A DNA stretch of 64,000 nucleotides from Bacillus sp. ISL-37 (GCF_018613315.1 NZ_JAGGQL010000001.1:1-64000); one strand, 5' to 3'; numbered from the stretch's first letter, positions 17,519-27,692 are shown. The notes: generated from the sequence alone by a model not told the origin. Numbers and translations are program-made.

Positions 17519-17649
17519 GAACAAAAAGCGCAAGCGCCTCGTTCAGCCCCGACAAGCGGTGGAGGGCCGACCGGTGAAGTCGTTCTTTGACTTCATTGGG
17601 CGGACCGAAGCGACTCGAGGGGCTAGGCGCTGGAGCTGGATTAAGAAAA
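17519..17649. repeat. 130-bp structured repeat, intact copy 1
   Basis: A 131-bp element running from GAACAAAAAGCGCAAGCGCC to GGCGCTGGAGCTGGATTAAG. Nested inverted repeats predict one long branched stem-loop in either transcript. It aligns with 45825-45954 along its whole length, with paired changes in the arms. It lies between birA and the pan promoter. No coding potential. Confidence 0.85.
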
Positions 17650-17704
17650 ATCACATAGTTATCCACAACGAAATTGTTTTATAATTCCCTATACAACAAC
17701 TAAA

Positions 17705-18700
17705 TTAACCTTCTATCTGGATATCCGCGGAGTAAATGTTATGAATTTCCCCTGCTGAATCCTCAATCAAAAGTACTCCGTCTTCAGTAATCCCGGTGGC
17801 TTTCCCTTTGATTTCTCCAGTTAGGGTCCTTGCAGTGATCTGTTTACCGATGCTTATAGCGTAGCTTTCCCACATCAGCTTTATCGGAAAAAAGCCTTTT
17901 TCGAGATAAAGTAAATACAGTTTTTCTAATCTTTCAAGTATCGTCCTGATTAACTTTTCCCTGTCTATGATTTTTTCAGATTCAATGGAGAGCGACGAAG
18001 CGATTGTTCGGATATCTTCAGGGAAATCTTCTATGCCTGTATTGACATTGATGCCGATTCCAATAATGATTGAATTAATCCGATCTGATTCAGCCTGAAG
18101 CTCGGTAAGGATTCCGGTAATTTTCTTGCCGTTAATGAGAATATCATTCGGCCATTTTATTTCAGGCAGTAAGCCTGTTACTTCCTCTATAGCCTGCACC
18201 ACACCGACTGCAGTGATCAATGTCAGCTGCGGAGCCTTCGGTATAGGGATTTTCGGCCTGAGGATGATGCTCATCCAAATACCTGTATATTTTGGGGAAT
18301 GCCACTTACGGTCCATCCTCCCTCTGCCAGCAGTTTGCTCTTCGGCAATCACCACAGTTCCCTCTTCAGCATTATCATAAGCCAGTTTATACGCAATTTT
18401 TTGAGTGGATTCTACGCTGTCATGATAGTGCAGATTCCTTCCTAGGAATTCAGTGTTTAAACCAAGGGTTATTTTATCTGCAGACATATTGTCAGGGATT
18501 GAAATAATTTTGTATCCTTTTCTTCTGACCGCCTCAAATTCAAAGCCTTCCTTGCGAAGCTCCTCGATATGCTTCCACACCGCCGTACGTGTGCAGCCCG
18601 CAATGTCAGCCAGATGTTGGCCTGATAGATATTCAGTTTCATTCCTCGTAAAAGCATCGATCAATTTTTTTCTGATCTCAGATTGGACGCGTTCAGCCAT
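17705..18700 (-). CDS. birA: Biotin operon repressor / biotin-protein ligase
   Basis: A 331-residue bifunctional protein. The N-terminal winged helix (about 10-70, GCTRTAVWKHIEELRKEGF) binds DNA. The ligase domain has GRGRMDRKWHSP (biotinyl-AMP loop) and KWPNDILING with the catalytic Lys. A C-terminal SH3-like domain follows (about 280-331). It biotinylates acyl carriers and represses biotin genes. The start at 18700 overlaps the end of cca by 40 bases; AAGGAG lies 11 bases upstream, so a slightly later start is possible. Same order as B. subtilis cca-birA-panB. Confidence 0.95.
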   Translation of the reverse strand: MAERVQSEIRKKLIDAFTRNETEYLSGQHLADIAGCTRTAVWKHIEELRKEGFEFEAVRRKGYKIISIPDNMSADKITLGLNTEFLGRNLHYHDSVESTQKIAYKLAYDNAEEGTVVIAEEQTAGRGRMDRKWHSPKYTGIWMSIILRPKIPIPKAPQLTLITAVGVVQAIEEVTGLLPEIKWPNDILINGKKITGILTELQAESDRINSIIIGIGINVNTGIEDFPEDIRTIASSLSIESEKIIDREKLIRTILERLEKLYLLYLEKGFFPIKLMWESYAISIGKQITARTLTGEIKGKATGITEDGVLLIEDSAGEIHNIYSADIQIEG

Positions 18701-19869
18701 TCCCTTATTTTCTCCTTCTCATTTGGCACGATGCCATAGATTACAGAACGTTCGATTTCCTCAAGAAACTCGCGCAGCCAGGGACCAGGCTGTTTATCCA
18801 GCCAGCCCATAACATCATTCCCAGTTACGTTCAATTCTTTTCGATGCTTGATCGGAAGCCGCTCATGCAATTCCCTGATTTTTTCGGTGCTGCCAACAAT
18901 ATTTTGCAGGGACGCAAACACTTTTTCAGCGCTAATTGCATCTTCCAATCCTGTGTTATAAACCAATTCCGGATTCCATTCATTTTTAAGGCGATGCAAT
19001 AACAACGCATGAATATGCTTGATTCGTTTAATTTTTTGAACTGGAAGTTTCCATTCTCTTAGGAATTCTTCAATTTCTTTATCTTTCAAACCTAATTCAA
19101 ACACCAGCAGGACCCAAGATTCAACCAGTTGGAAATTCTCTCTTAGATGCCTTGAAAAGCGTATTACTTCATCACGATACCCTTTTAACCCTGGCAAATA
19201 TTGAATCATGCCACTATTGGCCAATAATTGGACTGCTTCGCTTCTGCCTGGCCCATTAAGCAATTTTTCGAATTCAACAGTTTTGCGTTCTACCGCTATG
19301 TTCTCCAGTAGATGACAGTGATCTGTAAGAGATTCTAAAGTCTGCTTTCCAATTGTAAAAGATAATTGTGACTGGAATCTAACAGCCCTAAGCATCCTCA
19401 ATGCATCTTCACCGAAACGTTCATCTGGATTGCCTACTGTCACAATTTCTTTTTTGTTTATCGCTTCTTTGCCAGCAAAAGGATCGATCATGTTCCCTTC
19501 TTTGTCCATAGCCATTGCATTCATCGTGAAGTCACGCCGCTGTAGATCCTCATTTAATGACCGGATGAAAGAAACCTTATCTGGCCTGCGGAAATCTGTG
19601 TAGTTTTCTTCGGAACGGAATGTCGTTATTTCATAATGTTCGCCTTTATAATGGACGAGAATCGTTCCATGTTCAATTCCCACATCATTGGTTTTAGGAA
19701 AAATCCGTTTTAACTCCTCAGGTAACGCAGAGGTTGCGATATCAACATCGGATATTTCGCGACCGAGGATATGATCCCTGACAGAGCCGCCGACAAAATA
19801 CGCTTCATACCCAGCATTCTCTATTAACTTAAGGACAGGCACTGCCTGTATGAATGGCTGACCTATCAT
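18661..19869 (-). CDS. cca: CCA-adding tRNA nucleotidyltransferase
   Basis: A 402-residue class II nucleotidyltransferase that builds or repairs the 3' CCA of tRNAs. The head domain carries GGSVRD and the DxD pair in [19 protein letters not shown] and the [12 protein letters not shown] motif (nucleotide recognition) follow, then the helical body and tail. It overlaps bshA by 4 bases and birA by 40, a tightly coupled run. Confidence 0.95.
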   Translation of the reverse strand: MIGQPFIQAVPVLKLIENAGYEAYFVGGSVRDHILGREISDVDIATSALPEELKRIFPKTNDVGIEHGTILVHYKGEHYEITTFRSEENYTDFRRPDKVSFIRSLNEDLQRRDFTMNAMAMDKEGNMIDPFAGKEAINKKEIVTVGNPDERFGEDALRMLRAVRFQSQLSFTIGKQTLESLTDHCHLLENIAVERKTVEFEKLLNGPGRSEAVQLLANSGMIQYLPGLKGYRDEVIRFSRHLRENFQLVESWVLLVFELGLKDKEIEEFLREWKLPVQKIKRIKHIHALLLHRLKNEWNPELVYNTGLEDAISAEKVFASLQNIVGSTEKIRELHERLPIKHRKELNVTGNDVMGWLDKQPGPWLREFLEEIERSVIYGIVPNEKEKIREWLNASNLRSEKN

Positions 19870-21005
19870 CGTTGATCCTGGCCAACGATATTATAGTAGA
19901 TGTTTTCGTATTTAGATACGATTTGTTCAGCACTGAAGCTTTTTTCTGCCCTTTCTACCGATTTCTCAGCAAAACGCTTGTGGGTTTCAGGGTTTGAGAG
20001 TATATTAACAGCGTTTTCCGTTATTTCTTCGATATTTCCTAATTCGCATATGTAACCCGTCTCTCCGTCCACAATCACTTCCGGAATCCCTCCTACATCC
20101 GTACCGATACATGGTACACCGCAAGCCATCGCTTCTAAAGCTACCAATCCGAAGCTTTCCTTTTCTGACAGAAGAAGCATCAAATCACTTAATGAATATA
20201 GCTCCTCTACCCTCTCCTGTTTTCCAAGCAGCAGGACTTTGTCGCGAATCCCCAGCTCACTTGCAAGATTGCAAACAGTTTTCATTTCTGGTCCATCTCC
20301 AACAAGCAAAAGCTTGGCCGGCATTTTTTCTGCGATGCCTGCGAATGCTTTGATTACATCCGGAACTCTTTTAACAGGGCGGAAATTGGATACATGGATG
20401 ACCACTTTTTCTTCAGGAAGGATTCCATATTCCTTTCTTAGTTCTGAGGAATCTGTCCGTTTGTTGATACGAGTATCTATGAAGTTGTACACACAGCCAA
20501 TTTCTTTGTCCGGTTTGATCAAGTCATAAGTCTGCTGGATAAGCGAATTGGACACAGCTGTAACGTAATCCGATTTTTCAATCCCGAACCGTATGGCATC
20601 AGTGAGTGACGGATCGTATCCAAGTACAGTAATATCCGTACCATGCAGGGTGGTGACAATCTTCAGATCACGTCCGCTCATCTGGCGGGCCAAAATGGCA
20701 CAGACAGCATGAGGAATCGCATAATGGACGTGAAGAACATCTAAATTCTCCAAAACTGCGACCTCTGCAATCTTGCTGGCCAAAGCAATATCATATGGAG
20801 GGTATTGAAAGACAGAATATTGATTGACCTCAACTTCATGCGAATAAATATTTCGGTACATTTTTTTCAGGCGGAAGGGAAGGCTCGAGGAAATGAAATG
20901 AATCTCATGACCTTTCTCCGCCAGCAGCTTCCCGAGTTCTGTTGCGACAACACCAGAACCACCTACCGTCGGGTAGCAAGTGATACCTATTTTAAGTTTC
21001 TTCAT
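19866..21005 (-). CDS. bshA: N-acetyl-alpha-D-glucosaminyl L-malate synthase BshA
   Basis: A 379-residue GT4 glycosyltransferase joining N-acetylglucosamine from UDP-GlcNAc to L-malate, the first step of bacillithiol synthesis. The N-terminal Rossmann domain begins [19 protein letters not shown]. The nucleotide-sugar motif [19 protein letters not shown] lies in the C-terminal domain. It overlaps both bshB1 and cca by 4 bases, so the bacillithiol genes share the dapB operon. Confidence 0.96.
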   Translation of the reverse strand: MKKLKIGITCYPTVGGSGVVATELGKLLAEKGHEIHFISSSLPFRLKKMYRNIYSHEVEVNQYSVFQYPPYDIALASKIAEVAVLENLDVLHVHYAIPHAVCAILARQMSGRDLKIVTTLHGTDITVLGYDPSLTDAIRFGIEKSDYVTAVSNSLIQQTYDLIKPDKEIGCVYNFIDTRINKRTDSSELRKEYGILPEEKVVIHVSNFRPVKRVPDVIKAFAGIAEKMPAKLLLVGDGPEMKTVCNLASELGIRDKVLLLGKQERVEELYSLSDLMLLLSEKESFGLVALEAMACGVPCIGTDVGGIPEVIVDGETGYICELGNIEEITENAVNILSNPETHKRFAEKSVERAEKSFSAEQIVSKYENIYYNIVGQDQR

Positions 21006-21718
21006 TTTCCTTCCCCTAACAAATCCTTATGGATTAACAATGGTTTTTTGGACATAAAGCCTTCGGCATAAGCGACGCCAGCTTCCTTGCCAAATAATTT
21101 CTCGCGTGCTTCGACTGTTTCGATGTAGCCGTTCACAAGCGGGGTGTCAAAAGTTCCTGCCCCTTTCATGAATTGGCTATCGTAAGCATTTAGTGCATTG
21201 ATTTTTAAATGGATATAATCCGATACATCAACTAGAAAATCAGGTTTGTGGAATCCATTGATCATATAAAAATATAAAGCTTTTGCCCTGTGTTGCTTCA
21301 GCCCGTCCTCTTCATCATATTTTCTTACTGCTGCCGAAAAGACCGCCTCCTCAACAAGGCGGGCACAGCTGCCATGGTCAGGATGACGGTCATCAAAATA
21401 AGGTGCAAAAACTATGTCCGGAGTATTTCGCCTGATCACTCTAACAATTTTCCTTATGTATTCTTCCTTTAAGAATAAGCCTCTGTCAGGCAAGTCAAGT
21501 GCTTCCCTCATCTTCACTCCAAGAATGCCGGCTGCTTCTTTTGCTTCTCGGCTCCTGATCTCTACCGTTCCGTTTGAAGACATCTCTGCTTTGGTCAAAT
21601 CACAAATCCCGATAGATTTTCCTTCAGCAGCATATTTTGCGATTGTACCGCCCATCCCGATTTCAACGTCATCAGCATGGGCACCAAACGCCAGTATATC
21701 AAGCTTCATTGCTTCCAT
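21002..21718 (-). CDS. bshB1: Bacillithiol biosynthesis deacetylase BshB1
   Basis: A zinc-dependent LmbE/PIG-L deacetylase of about 238 residues that removes acetate from GlcNAc-malate. The metal motif [12 protein letters not shown] and the DDRHPDHGS motif are intact. Several in-frame starts overlap the end of mgsA. The ATG at 21718 has GGTGATG nearby and gives [12 protein letters not shown]; the ATG at 21709 (MKLDILAFG) is equally typical of the family. Confidence 0.95.
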   Translation of the reverse strand: MEAMKLDILAFGAHADDVEIGMGGTIAKYAAEGKSIGICDLTKAEMSSNGTVEIRSREAKEAAGILGVKMREALDLPDRGLFLKEEYIRKIVRVIRRNTPDIVFAPYFDDRHPDHGSCARLVEEAVFSAAVRKYDEEDGLKQHRAKALYFYMINGFHKPDFLVDVSDYIHLKINALNAYDSQFMKGAGTFDTPLVNGYIETVEAREKLFGKEAGVAYAEGFMSKKPLLIHKDLLGEGK

Positions 21719-22130
21719 GTTCATCACCAGTTTCTTCTTTCACTATATTTCGCCAATCCAGGTCTCCTCTTTCAATCCCTTTTACGAGAATCTCAGCTGT
21801 TCCCATATTGGTCGCCAGCGGAACAGAATATACATCACATAACCGAACGAGGGCAGTCACGTCAGGTTCATGCGGTTGAGCAGTTAATGGATCCCTGAAA
21901 AAGAACACTGCATCCATAAGGTTATTGGCAATCCGTGCGCCAATTTCCTGGTCACCGCCAAGAGGACCGGATTGAAACCTTGTCACTTCCAAACCCGTTG
22001 CTTCAATAATCCTCAACCCTGTTGTGCCGGTTGCGAATAATGTATGCTCTTCAAAAATCTCCTTATAAGCGACAGCGAAACCCACCAGATCATCTTTCTT
22101 TTTATCATGTGCAATTAAGGCAATGTTCAT
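21699..22130 (-). CDS. mgsA: Methylglyoxal synthase
   Basis: A 143-residue enzyme converting dihydroxyacetone phosphate to methylglyoxal plus phosphate. Family landmarks are ALIAHDKKK (phosphate site), [21 protein letters not shown] with the catalytic Asp, and [15 protein letters not shown]. It lies 10 bases after dapB, and its end overlaps bshB1. Neighbouring bacillithiol synthesis fits detoxification of methylglyoxal. Confidence 0.96.
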   Translation of the reverse strand: MNIALIAHDKKKDDLVGFAVAYKEIFEEHTLFATGTTGLRIIEATGLEVTRFQSGPLGGDQEIGARIANNLMDAVFFFRDPLTAQPHEPDVTALVRLCDVYSVPLATNMGTAEILVKGIERGDLDWRNIVKEETGDEHGSNEA

Positions 22131-22140
22131 GGTTTCTCCC

Positions 22141-22941
22141 CTATTCTAAGATATTCTCTAATCCGTAAACAAAAGCATCCATTTTCATGACTGTATCAAC
22201 CGCAAGCTTTACTCCAGACATAAAGGAGCTTCGATTGTAGGAATCATGGCGGATCGTCAATGTTTGTCCGTCAGCACCGAATAATACCTGCTGGTGGGCA
22301 ATCAGTCCAGGAAGCCTTACTGAATGTATGTGCATACCTTCATAGTCCGCACCGCGGGCACCTTGAATTGTTTCCTTTTCGTCAGTATGTCCCTGTGTTT
22401 TCGGTTCGCGTACATCAGCTATCATTTGTGCCGTTTTCACTGCTGTACCCGATGGCGCATCAAGCTTCTGGTCGTGGTGCAGTTCAATGATCTCAACGTC
22501 ATTGAAATACTTGGCAGCCATTTGCGAGAATTTCATCATCAAAACGGCTCCGACTGCAAAGTTTGGAGCGATGATACAGCCTGTTTCCTGTTCGGCGCAA
22601 AGCTGTTCAAGTTCATCAAGGTCTTCCTTACTGAACCCTGTAGTCCCTACCACTGGGCGAACTTTATATTTCAATGCGGTCTTTGTATGGAACATGCCTA
22701 CTTCAGGTGTCGTCAGGTCAATAAGTACATCTGGCTCAACTTCCTGGAGACATTTCTCGAAATCTGTATAAATTAAGGCATCACTCGCTGGAAAGCCCTC
22801 GAGCTCACCAACTTTCATTCCTTCATATTTCCTGTCAACAACTCCCACGAGTTCATATGTATCCGTCCCGAGCACAAGATCGACAGCCTCTTTACCCATT
22901 CTTCCTCTTGGTCCTGCAATAACAATCTTTACTTTTTCCAT
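22141..22941 (-). CDS. dapB: 4-hydroxy-tetrahydrodipicolinate reductase
   Basis: A 266-residue NAD(P)H-dependent reductase in the diaminopimelate/lysine pathway, needed for peptidoglycan and dipicolinate precursors. The dinucleotide motif [11 protein letters not shown] is at the N terminus; [15 protein letters not shown] holds the catalytic His and Lys. AAAGGAGA precedes the ATG. It lies 14 bases after ypjD. Confidence 0.97.
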   Translation of the reverse strand: MEKVKIVIAGPRGRMGKEAVDLVLGTDTYELVGVVDRKYEGMKVGELEGFPASDALIYTDFEKCLQEVEPDVLIDLTTPEVGMFHTKTALKYKVRPVVGTTGFSKEDLDELEQLCAEQETGCIIAPNFAVGAVLMMKFSQMAAKYFNDVEIIELHHDQKLDAPSGTAVKTAQMIADVREPKTQGHTDEKETIQGARGADYEGMHIHSVRLPGLIAHQQVLFGADGQTLTIRHDSYNRSSFMSGVKLAVDTVMKMDAFVYGLENILE

Positions 22942-22955
22942 ATATTTAGTCTCCT

Positions 22956-23288
22956 TTAACTGTCTTTTCTCGTCCAGCGGTCTTTGTCCCTTGTATTGAA
23001 CTTTTCCATGACCATGTTATGTGCTTCTTCTAGGTCTATATTTAAAGAGTTGGCAAAACAAATCATCACAAATAGCATATCTCCCAGCTCTTCTTCAATT
23101 GTCTTTTCTTTTTCATCATTTTTCTTTGGCTTTTCACCATAATAATGGTTTACCTCACGAGCCAGCTCCCCGAGCTCCTCGGTCATGCGTGCAGTCAAAG
23201 CAAGCGGACTGAAGTAACCTTCTTTAAATTGGCTTATATATGTATCCACTTCTTGCTGGAGTTCTTTCATCGTTTTCTTTCCACTCAA
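22956..23288 (-). CDS. ypjD: MazG-like nucleotide pyrophosphohydrolase YpjD
   Basis: A 110-residue single-domain MazG/dUTPase-superfamily protein, expected to hydrolyse a nucleoside triphosphate to monophosphate and pyrophosphate; substrate unknown. [19 protein letters not shown] and [18 protein letters not shown] carry the acidic metal-binding residues. The TTG at 23288 gives [14 protein letters not shown], close to B. subtilis YpjD in sequence and length (111 residues), with GGGTGAG upstream. First gene of the dapB cluster. Confidence 0.9.
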   Translation of the reverse strand: MSGKKTMKELQQEVDTYISQFKEGYFSPLALTARMTEELGELAREVNHYYGEKPKKNDEKEKTIEEELGDMLFVMICFANSLNIDLEEAHNMVMEKFNTRDKDRWTRKDS

Positions 23289-23328
23289 GAAACTCACCCA
23301 ACCTTTTTATGTATGTTTATCTATATCG

Positions 23329-23357
23329 ATGTTAGCTTAATGAAGGTACTTTGACAA
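23329..23357 (-). promoter_or_regulatory. Sigma-A-like promoter of ypjD-dapB-mgsA-bsh cluster
   Basis: Minus-strand TTGTCA (23357-23352), 17-bp spacer, TAACAT (23334-23329). It is 40 bases upstream of the ypjD start and no other good candidate is nearby. Confidence 0.5.
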
Positions 23358-23482
23358 ATATTTTTATTTCAAACTAATCATAGGCAATCACTAATAGAGC
23401 ATTTCTCAACCTAATACTCTCATCACAATACAGGACTTTGAACATAGAATATTGCGACTCTTTATGCCCCTCCTGTAAAAGA

Positions 23483-23511
23483 TTGCCCTTGTTGGTTATA
23501 TTTTATATAAT
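23483..23511 (+). promoter_or_regulatory. Sigma-A promoter of ypjC
   Basis: TTGCCC (23483-23488), exact 17-bp spacer, perfect TATAAT (23506-23511), 55 bases before the GTG start. Confidence 0.65.
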
Positions 23512-23565
23512 ATAAGCGCTTTACCAGGTAATTTTTAGTCGTACTAAAATTAGGAGGAATTCATC

Positions 23566-24438
23566 GTGTTTAACGGCCTAAAAATCAAAAACATCTTTTT
23601 CATTTTGCTTGGTGCGGCTATTTTCTCATTCGGCCTCGTTCATTTCAATATGCAGAATAACCTGGCAGAAGGTGGTTTCACCGGAATTACACTTTTGCTT
23701 TATTTCGTATTTGGCTGGTCTCCTTCCATCACTAACCTATTATTGAACTTGCCGCTTTTTTTCATAGGCTGGAAGCTGCTTGGCCGGAATGTATTTATTT
23801 ATACAATCATAGGAACAGTAGGAGTCTCCATCTTTCTGGCTATATTTCAAAAATATCAAATCGAGATGCCCTTATATGAGGACTTGTTTTTAGCGGCCCT
23901 GTTTGCGGGAGTGTTCATCGGGATCGGCCTTGGGATTATCTTCCGTTACGGAGGAACTACGGGCGGAGTCGACATTATCGCAAGACTGGCGCAAAAGTAT
24001 GTTGGTTGGACAATGGGCAGGACAATGTTCATGTTTGACTTTGGTGTCATTACACTTTCGCTTATTACATATTTGAATTATCGTGAAGCCATGTATACAC
24101 TTGTGGTCGTCTTTGTAGGGGCCAGGGTGATCGACTTTATGCAGGAAGGTTCATACGCTGCCAGAGGAGCTATGATCATCTCGGAGAAAAACGAGGATAT
24201 CGCAGCCAAAATCATGAAAGAAATGGACCGCGGGGTCACCAGCCTGAAAGCGGTAGGCTCTTATACTAAATCAGAAAGAGATGTTTTATACTGTGTAGTT
24301 GCCAAGAATGAAATCGTCCGATTGAAAAGTGTCATTAATTCAGTAGACCCCCACGCATTTGTATCGGTTACCGTTGTACATGATGTCCTTGGAGAAGGAT
24401 TTACGCTAGATGAAAATAAACTGCCTCTTGAAAGATAA
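23566..24438 (+). CDS. ypjC: YitT family membrane protein (YpjC)
   Basis: A 290-residue membrane protein with five to six hydrophobic helices in residues 1-190 (DUF161/YitT), including RYGGTTGGVDIIARL. A C-terminal cytosolic DUF2179 domain follows (about 205-285, MDRGVTSLKAVGSYTKSERDVLYCVV). Function unknown. GTG start preceded by AGGAGGAATT. It lies on the opposite strand from its neighbours, in the ypjA-ypjD block. Confidence 0.9.
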   Translation: MFNGLKIKNIFFILLGAAIFSFGLVHFNMQNNLAEGGFTGITLLLYFVFGWSPSITNLLLNLPLFFIGWKLLGRNVFIYTIIGTVGVSIFLAIFQKYQIEMPLYEDLFLAALFAGVFIGIGLGIIFRYGGTTGGVDIIARLAQKYVGWTMGRTMFMFDFGVITLSLITYLNYREAMYTLVVVFVGARVIDFMQEGSYAARGAMIISEKNEDIAAKIMKEMDRGVTSLKAVGSYTKSERDVLYCVVAKNEIVRLKSVINSVDPHAFVSVTVVHDVLGEGFTLDENKLPLER

Positions 24439-24440
24439 AA

Positions 24441-24464
24441 AAATCCGGATGATTATCCGGATTT
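24441..24464. terminator. Bidirectional terminator between ypjC and the zinc peptidase
   Basis: A perfect 10-bp stem (AAATCCGGAT/ATCCGGATTT), 4-nt loop, T-runs on both strands; it serves convergent ypjC (+) and the 24468 gene (-). Confidence 0.9.
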
Positions 24465-24467
24465 TTT

Positions 24468-25148
24468 TTATTCTTCACTACTAGTCATTCCTGTGTAAAT
24501 CATTACTAAACGAACAAGTTCAAGTACTGCAACAGCTGCTGCAGCTACATATGTCAAAGCTGCTGCATTCAATACTTTCTTTGTTTCTCTTTCTTCATCA
24601 TTCCTGATGATTCCAGCAGAAACGACCTGCTCCATTGCACGGTTCGATGCATTGAATTCAACCGGCAAAGTTACCAGTTGGAACACAACAGCCGCGGCCA
24701 TGAAAAGGATACCTAGTAAAAGCAAACCGCTTAATTGAGCAAAAATCCCAATTAGAATCAGAATCCAGGAAAAGTTTGAACCTAGGCTTGCCACTGGAAC
24801 AAGCGCATGGCGGAACCTTAGGAACGAATAATCCTCAGCATCCTGGATCGCATGGCCAACTTCGTGAGCAGCAATTGCAGCTGCTGCGACAGAATGGCCA
24901 AAAAAGTTATCTGAAGATAAACGTACAACCTTTGAACGCGGGTCGTAGTGATCACTTAAATAACCTCTGGTTTCTTCGACACCAACATTATATAAACCGT
25001 TATCATCGAGAATTTTACGAGCCACCTCTGCACCCGTCATTTGGGACGAAGAAGCCACCTGTGAATATTTCTTGTATGCTCCTTTTACCTTGAATTGAGC
25101 CCATAACGGGATCAAAATAATAAGCGCAAAATAGATTATTATAGACAT
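24468..25148 (-). CDS. Membrane zinc metallopeptidase, YugP-like
   Basis: A 226-residue membrane protein: an N-terminal helix (about 2-18), a soluble stretch with the zincin motif AAHEVGHAIQDAEDY (H95, E96, H99), then a helical pair at about 120-165 and a C-terminal helix near 195-218. It belongs to the neutral zinc metallopeptidase family related to B. subtilis YugP. The substrate is unknown. I do not recall this gene between ypjB and ypjC in B. subtilis, so it appears to be an addition here. Confidence 0.9.
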   Translation of the reverse strand: MSIIIYFALIILIPLWAQFKVKGAYKKYSQVASSSQMTGAEVARKILDDNGLYNVGVEETRGYLSDHYDPRSKVVRLSSDNFFGHSVAAAAIAAHEVGHAIQDAEDYSFLRFRHALVPVASLGSNFSWILILIGIFAQLSGLLLLGILFMAAAVVFQLVTLPVEFNASNRAMEQVVSAGIIRNDEERETKKVLNAAALTYVAAAAVAVLELVRLVMIYTGMTSSEE

Positions 25149-25209
25149 CTAGTACCTCCCCTTACATCTCATGATGTTATCACTATTTTATAAATAGTAG
25201 AATACGATG

Positions 25210-26007
25210 TCAATTCCTATGTTCTTTTTGGACATTTTTCTTTTTATCATGGTCGCCTTTATATTTTCTCCAGCCTACATAGGACAATGTAAGGATAATG
25301 ATGCTTCCAGTTGAAATCATTACCCACCACAGTGATGGGTCTGCTTCATCCTCCGTCATATCATCAAAGATATTCTGCAAATCCGATTCAAGCAATTCAA
25401 GTTCTTCCTGGCTTGAAGCTTCTTGCAATACCTGAGGCCGGTACTGATCGATAAAGCTGACTTTAGCATCAACTTTCTGGATTCTTTCTGGATTGATGTC
25501 AATCTTCAGGCTTGGATAAATCACATTGTATAATGACAGGAATGAATTAAGGTTCGCATGAAATTGGTCATTGTCACCCTCATATGCAGCAGTCTTCATA
25601 TCATTGAAAACCGTCATGATGGGCCCTTCCATCTCTGTCCATAATGGCTGGTGAGTAGAAGCAATTGCGTCAATTACAAGCCTGAATTTTGTAACTCTGT
25701 TCATCCTTTCAGCATGTCCCAAATCAGCGTTTGCTACCGCCTCAACCGCTTCATCATGTGCCACAGTAATAATTCGCAGTTCATCCATAGTAAATGGCCG
25801 TCCATCTCCTGTTACTAGCAAGAATTCTTCTGAAAAATGATTCAACAATCTGTTAGCATCGTCATAACGGTGCAGTTTCACCATTTGCAGTGCTTGGTCT
25901 GATATATTATCCAGTTCTTCAACAGGCGACTGTGGTTCTGCGTATGCTGCAAACGGCGCAATCAATAACAAAAGCACCGAAATGATTATAAAATATTTTG
26001 CTCTCAT
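25210..26007 (-). CDS. ypjB: Sporulation protein YpjB
   Basis: A 265-residue exported protein: cleavable signal peptide (MRAKYFIIISVLLLLIAPFAAYA), a helical extracytoplasmic body, and a C-terminal transmembrane helix (about 228-247) with a basic Lys-rich tail. The family is annotated as sporulation protein YpjB; mechanism unknown. Start at 26007 has GGGGGGACAGG just upstream, whereas the longer frame has none. ypjA follows upstream, 69 bases away. Confidence 0.87.
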   Translation of the reverse strand: MRAKYFIIISVLLLLIAPFAAYAEPQSPVEELDNISDQALQMVKLHRYDDANRLLNHFSEEFLLVTGDGRPFTMDELRIITVAHDEAVEAVANADLGHAERMNRVTKFRLVIDAIASTHQPLWTEMEGPIMTVFNDMKTAAYEGDNDQFHANLNSFLSLYNVIYPSLKIDINPERIQKVDAKVSFIDQYRPQVLQEASSQEELELLESDLQNIFDDMTEDEADPSLWWVMISTGSIIILTLSYVGWRKYKGDHDKKKNVQKEHRN

Positions 26008-26076
26008 TCCTGTCCCCCCTCTAAATACTATTAAAATGTATGAGAGGGTGGACAAGGTTAGACCAAAATTCAAGGG

Positions 26077-26682
26077 TTATCTTGATCTTTTTAGTGAAAG
26101 TGTGAATCGATCTGGCCGCAGCGCGAAGTAATATCCAACGGCTATTGAGAAAATACTTAACCAAAATGTAAAGTACCCGATCTGGTCCATATACAAATCT
26201 AGTGTATGGTACCTTGGCATCATTTCAAAAACATAATCAATGATTTCATTATGAAGAAGTACAACTGCAGCTACAATCAAATGCCATGGTTTTATTCGAT
26301 AAAAAGGAGCATATAAGACACCTTCCACTGCCATCGCAAAATGGGATGCCATCAGCATAAGCCCAATCCAATCAAGCTGACCAGAAACGAAGAATACCAT
26401 TAAATTCATCACTACCGCCCAAAGGCCATACTTGACTAGGCTAACCATAGCCAATGCTTCCATAAGCGGCCAGTTTTTCCCCATCAGAAATGCCCCTAAA
26501 ACGAAGACAAAGAACAAGCTTGCAGTCGGGCTATCCGGTACGAAAAGAAGAAATTTCGGTGGCGTATCGACAAGCTGCCACTTGTACCAATAGTACCCGT
26601 AAGCTGTCCCGAAAACATTCACCCAAAATAACAGCCATAATACAGATCTATTCCCTAGCAAAGGGTATATTTTTTTTATCAT
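26077..26682 (-). CDS. ypjA: YpjA, DUF1405 membrane protein
   Basis: A 201-residue integral membrane protein with about six hydrophobic segments and many Trp/Tyr residues, of the DUF1405 family. Function unknown. The ATG at 26682 has TTGGAG 9 bases upstream, while a TTG at 26697 would use that site as coding. It lies between qcrC and ypjB as in B. subtilis. Confidence 0.87.
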   Translation of the reverse strand: MIKKIYPLLGNRSVLWLLFWVNVFGTAYGYYWYKWQLVDTPPKFLLFVPDSPTASLFFVFVLGAFLMGKNWPLMEALAMVSLVKYGLWAVVMNLMVFFVSGQLDWIGLMLMASHFAMAVEGVLYAPFYRIKPWHLIVAAVVLLHNEIIDYVFEMMPRYHTLDLYMDQIGYFTFWLSIFSIAVGYYFALRPDRFTLSLKRSR

Positions 26683-26892
26683 TTTGACGATCTCCAATCC
26701 AAGTTTTCTATCACTATTATTACAGTTTATAGAAAATAATCCAAGTTTTCCTTGTCTGATTTTACAAAGGAGTTAATCAAAAGTTTTTCACTTAAATGAT
26801 TTTCAATTCCCCTCCCTGTAGAGTGGTTATCTGCCAAAAACTCATTTGAATATGTACATTACAGGTCCAGCGTGTAAACTGCGGATAAGCAT

Positions 26893-26927
26893 AAAAAAGA
26901 ACCTGCAAGTTTCCTTACAGGTTCTTT
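26893..26927 (-). terminator. Terminator of the qcrABC operon
   Basis: A 10-bp stem (26918-26927 with 26896-26905), 12-nt loop, and T-run on the minus strand, 7 bases after the qcrC stop. Confidence 0.85.
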
Positions 26928-26933
26928 GACATA

Positions 26934-27692
26934 CTATTCGCTAAGACCGTCGATGAATTCAGCAAGAGTCTGAAGTTCTTCGTCCGTTCCTTTAAAGACT
27001 GCAGGCATGCTTCCTTTACCATTTTGGGCAACATCGGCAATTTCTTCAGCATTCATTTTTGAATCTAACAGACTAGGCGCTGCAGCACCACCGGCAAGTT
27101 CTCCGCCATGGCAGGAAGTACATGTCTGAGCCTGTGCAATTTTGTATCCATCTGAGTTCTTGTCAATTTCGACATCCACAATCTGTCCCTGTTTCTTGGC
27201 TGCTTCCCAGTCATGGTGATCAACTGATTCCCAAGTGAGATAGAAAATAGCAGCGATTGACAACAGCATAAAGCCTGTCGCAAGCGGACGCTTTGACGGG
27301 CGGCGCTCAGGTCCGCGGTCAATAAATGGAGCCAGCATTAGCGCTCCAAATGCAAGACCCGGGATAACTAAAGCCCCAATTACAGTATATGGACCAGAAG
27401 CGTAAGAATACTTAAGCAATTGATATAAGAATAAGAAATACCAGTCTGGCAGCGGGATATATGCTGTATCCGTAGGATCGGCAATCCTCTCAAGCGGAGG
27501 CTGATGAGCAATTGTCAGGCTCAAGAATCCAATTAGGAAAACAGCACCAACCATCCATTCCTTCAACAGGAAGTTAGGCCAAAACGCTTCCGTTTTGCCA
27601 GGGTATTCCGAGTAATCTTTCGGAATATTAGGCTTTCGTTCTGCAGGGACACGTGAGTCTCCTACGAACTTCATACCTTTACCACGATGCAT
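26934..27692 (-). CDS. qcrC: Menaquinol:cytochrome c reductase cytochrome b/c subunit
   Basis: A 252-residue fusion typical of Bacillus bc complexes. The N-terminal part is the subunit-IV-like half of cytochrome b, with three to four helices and the conserved PLPDWYFLFLYQLLKY (Qo-site region). A C-terminal cytochrome c domain carries one covalent haem site, CTSCH, with an axial Met probably in KGSMPAVFKG. Third gene of qcrA-qcrB-qcrC. Confidence 0.96.
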   Translation of the reverse strand: MHRGKGMKFVGDSRVPAERKPNIPKDYSEYPGKTEAFWPNFLLKEWMVGAVFLIGFLSLTIAHQPPLERIADPTDTAYIPLPDWYFLFLYQLLKYSYASGPYTVIGALVIPGLAFGALMLAPFIDRGPERRPSKRPLATGFMLLSIAAIFYLTWESVDHHDWEAAKKQGQIVDVEIDKNSDGYKIAQAQTCTSCHGGELAGGAAAPSLLDSKMNAEEIADVAQNGKGSMPAVFKGTDEELQTLAEFIDGLSE

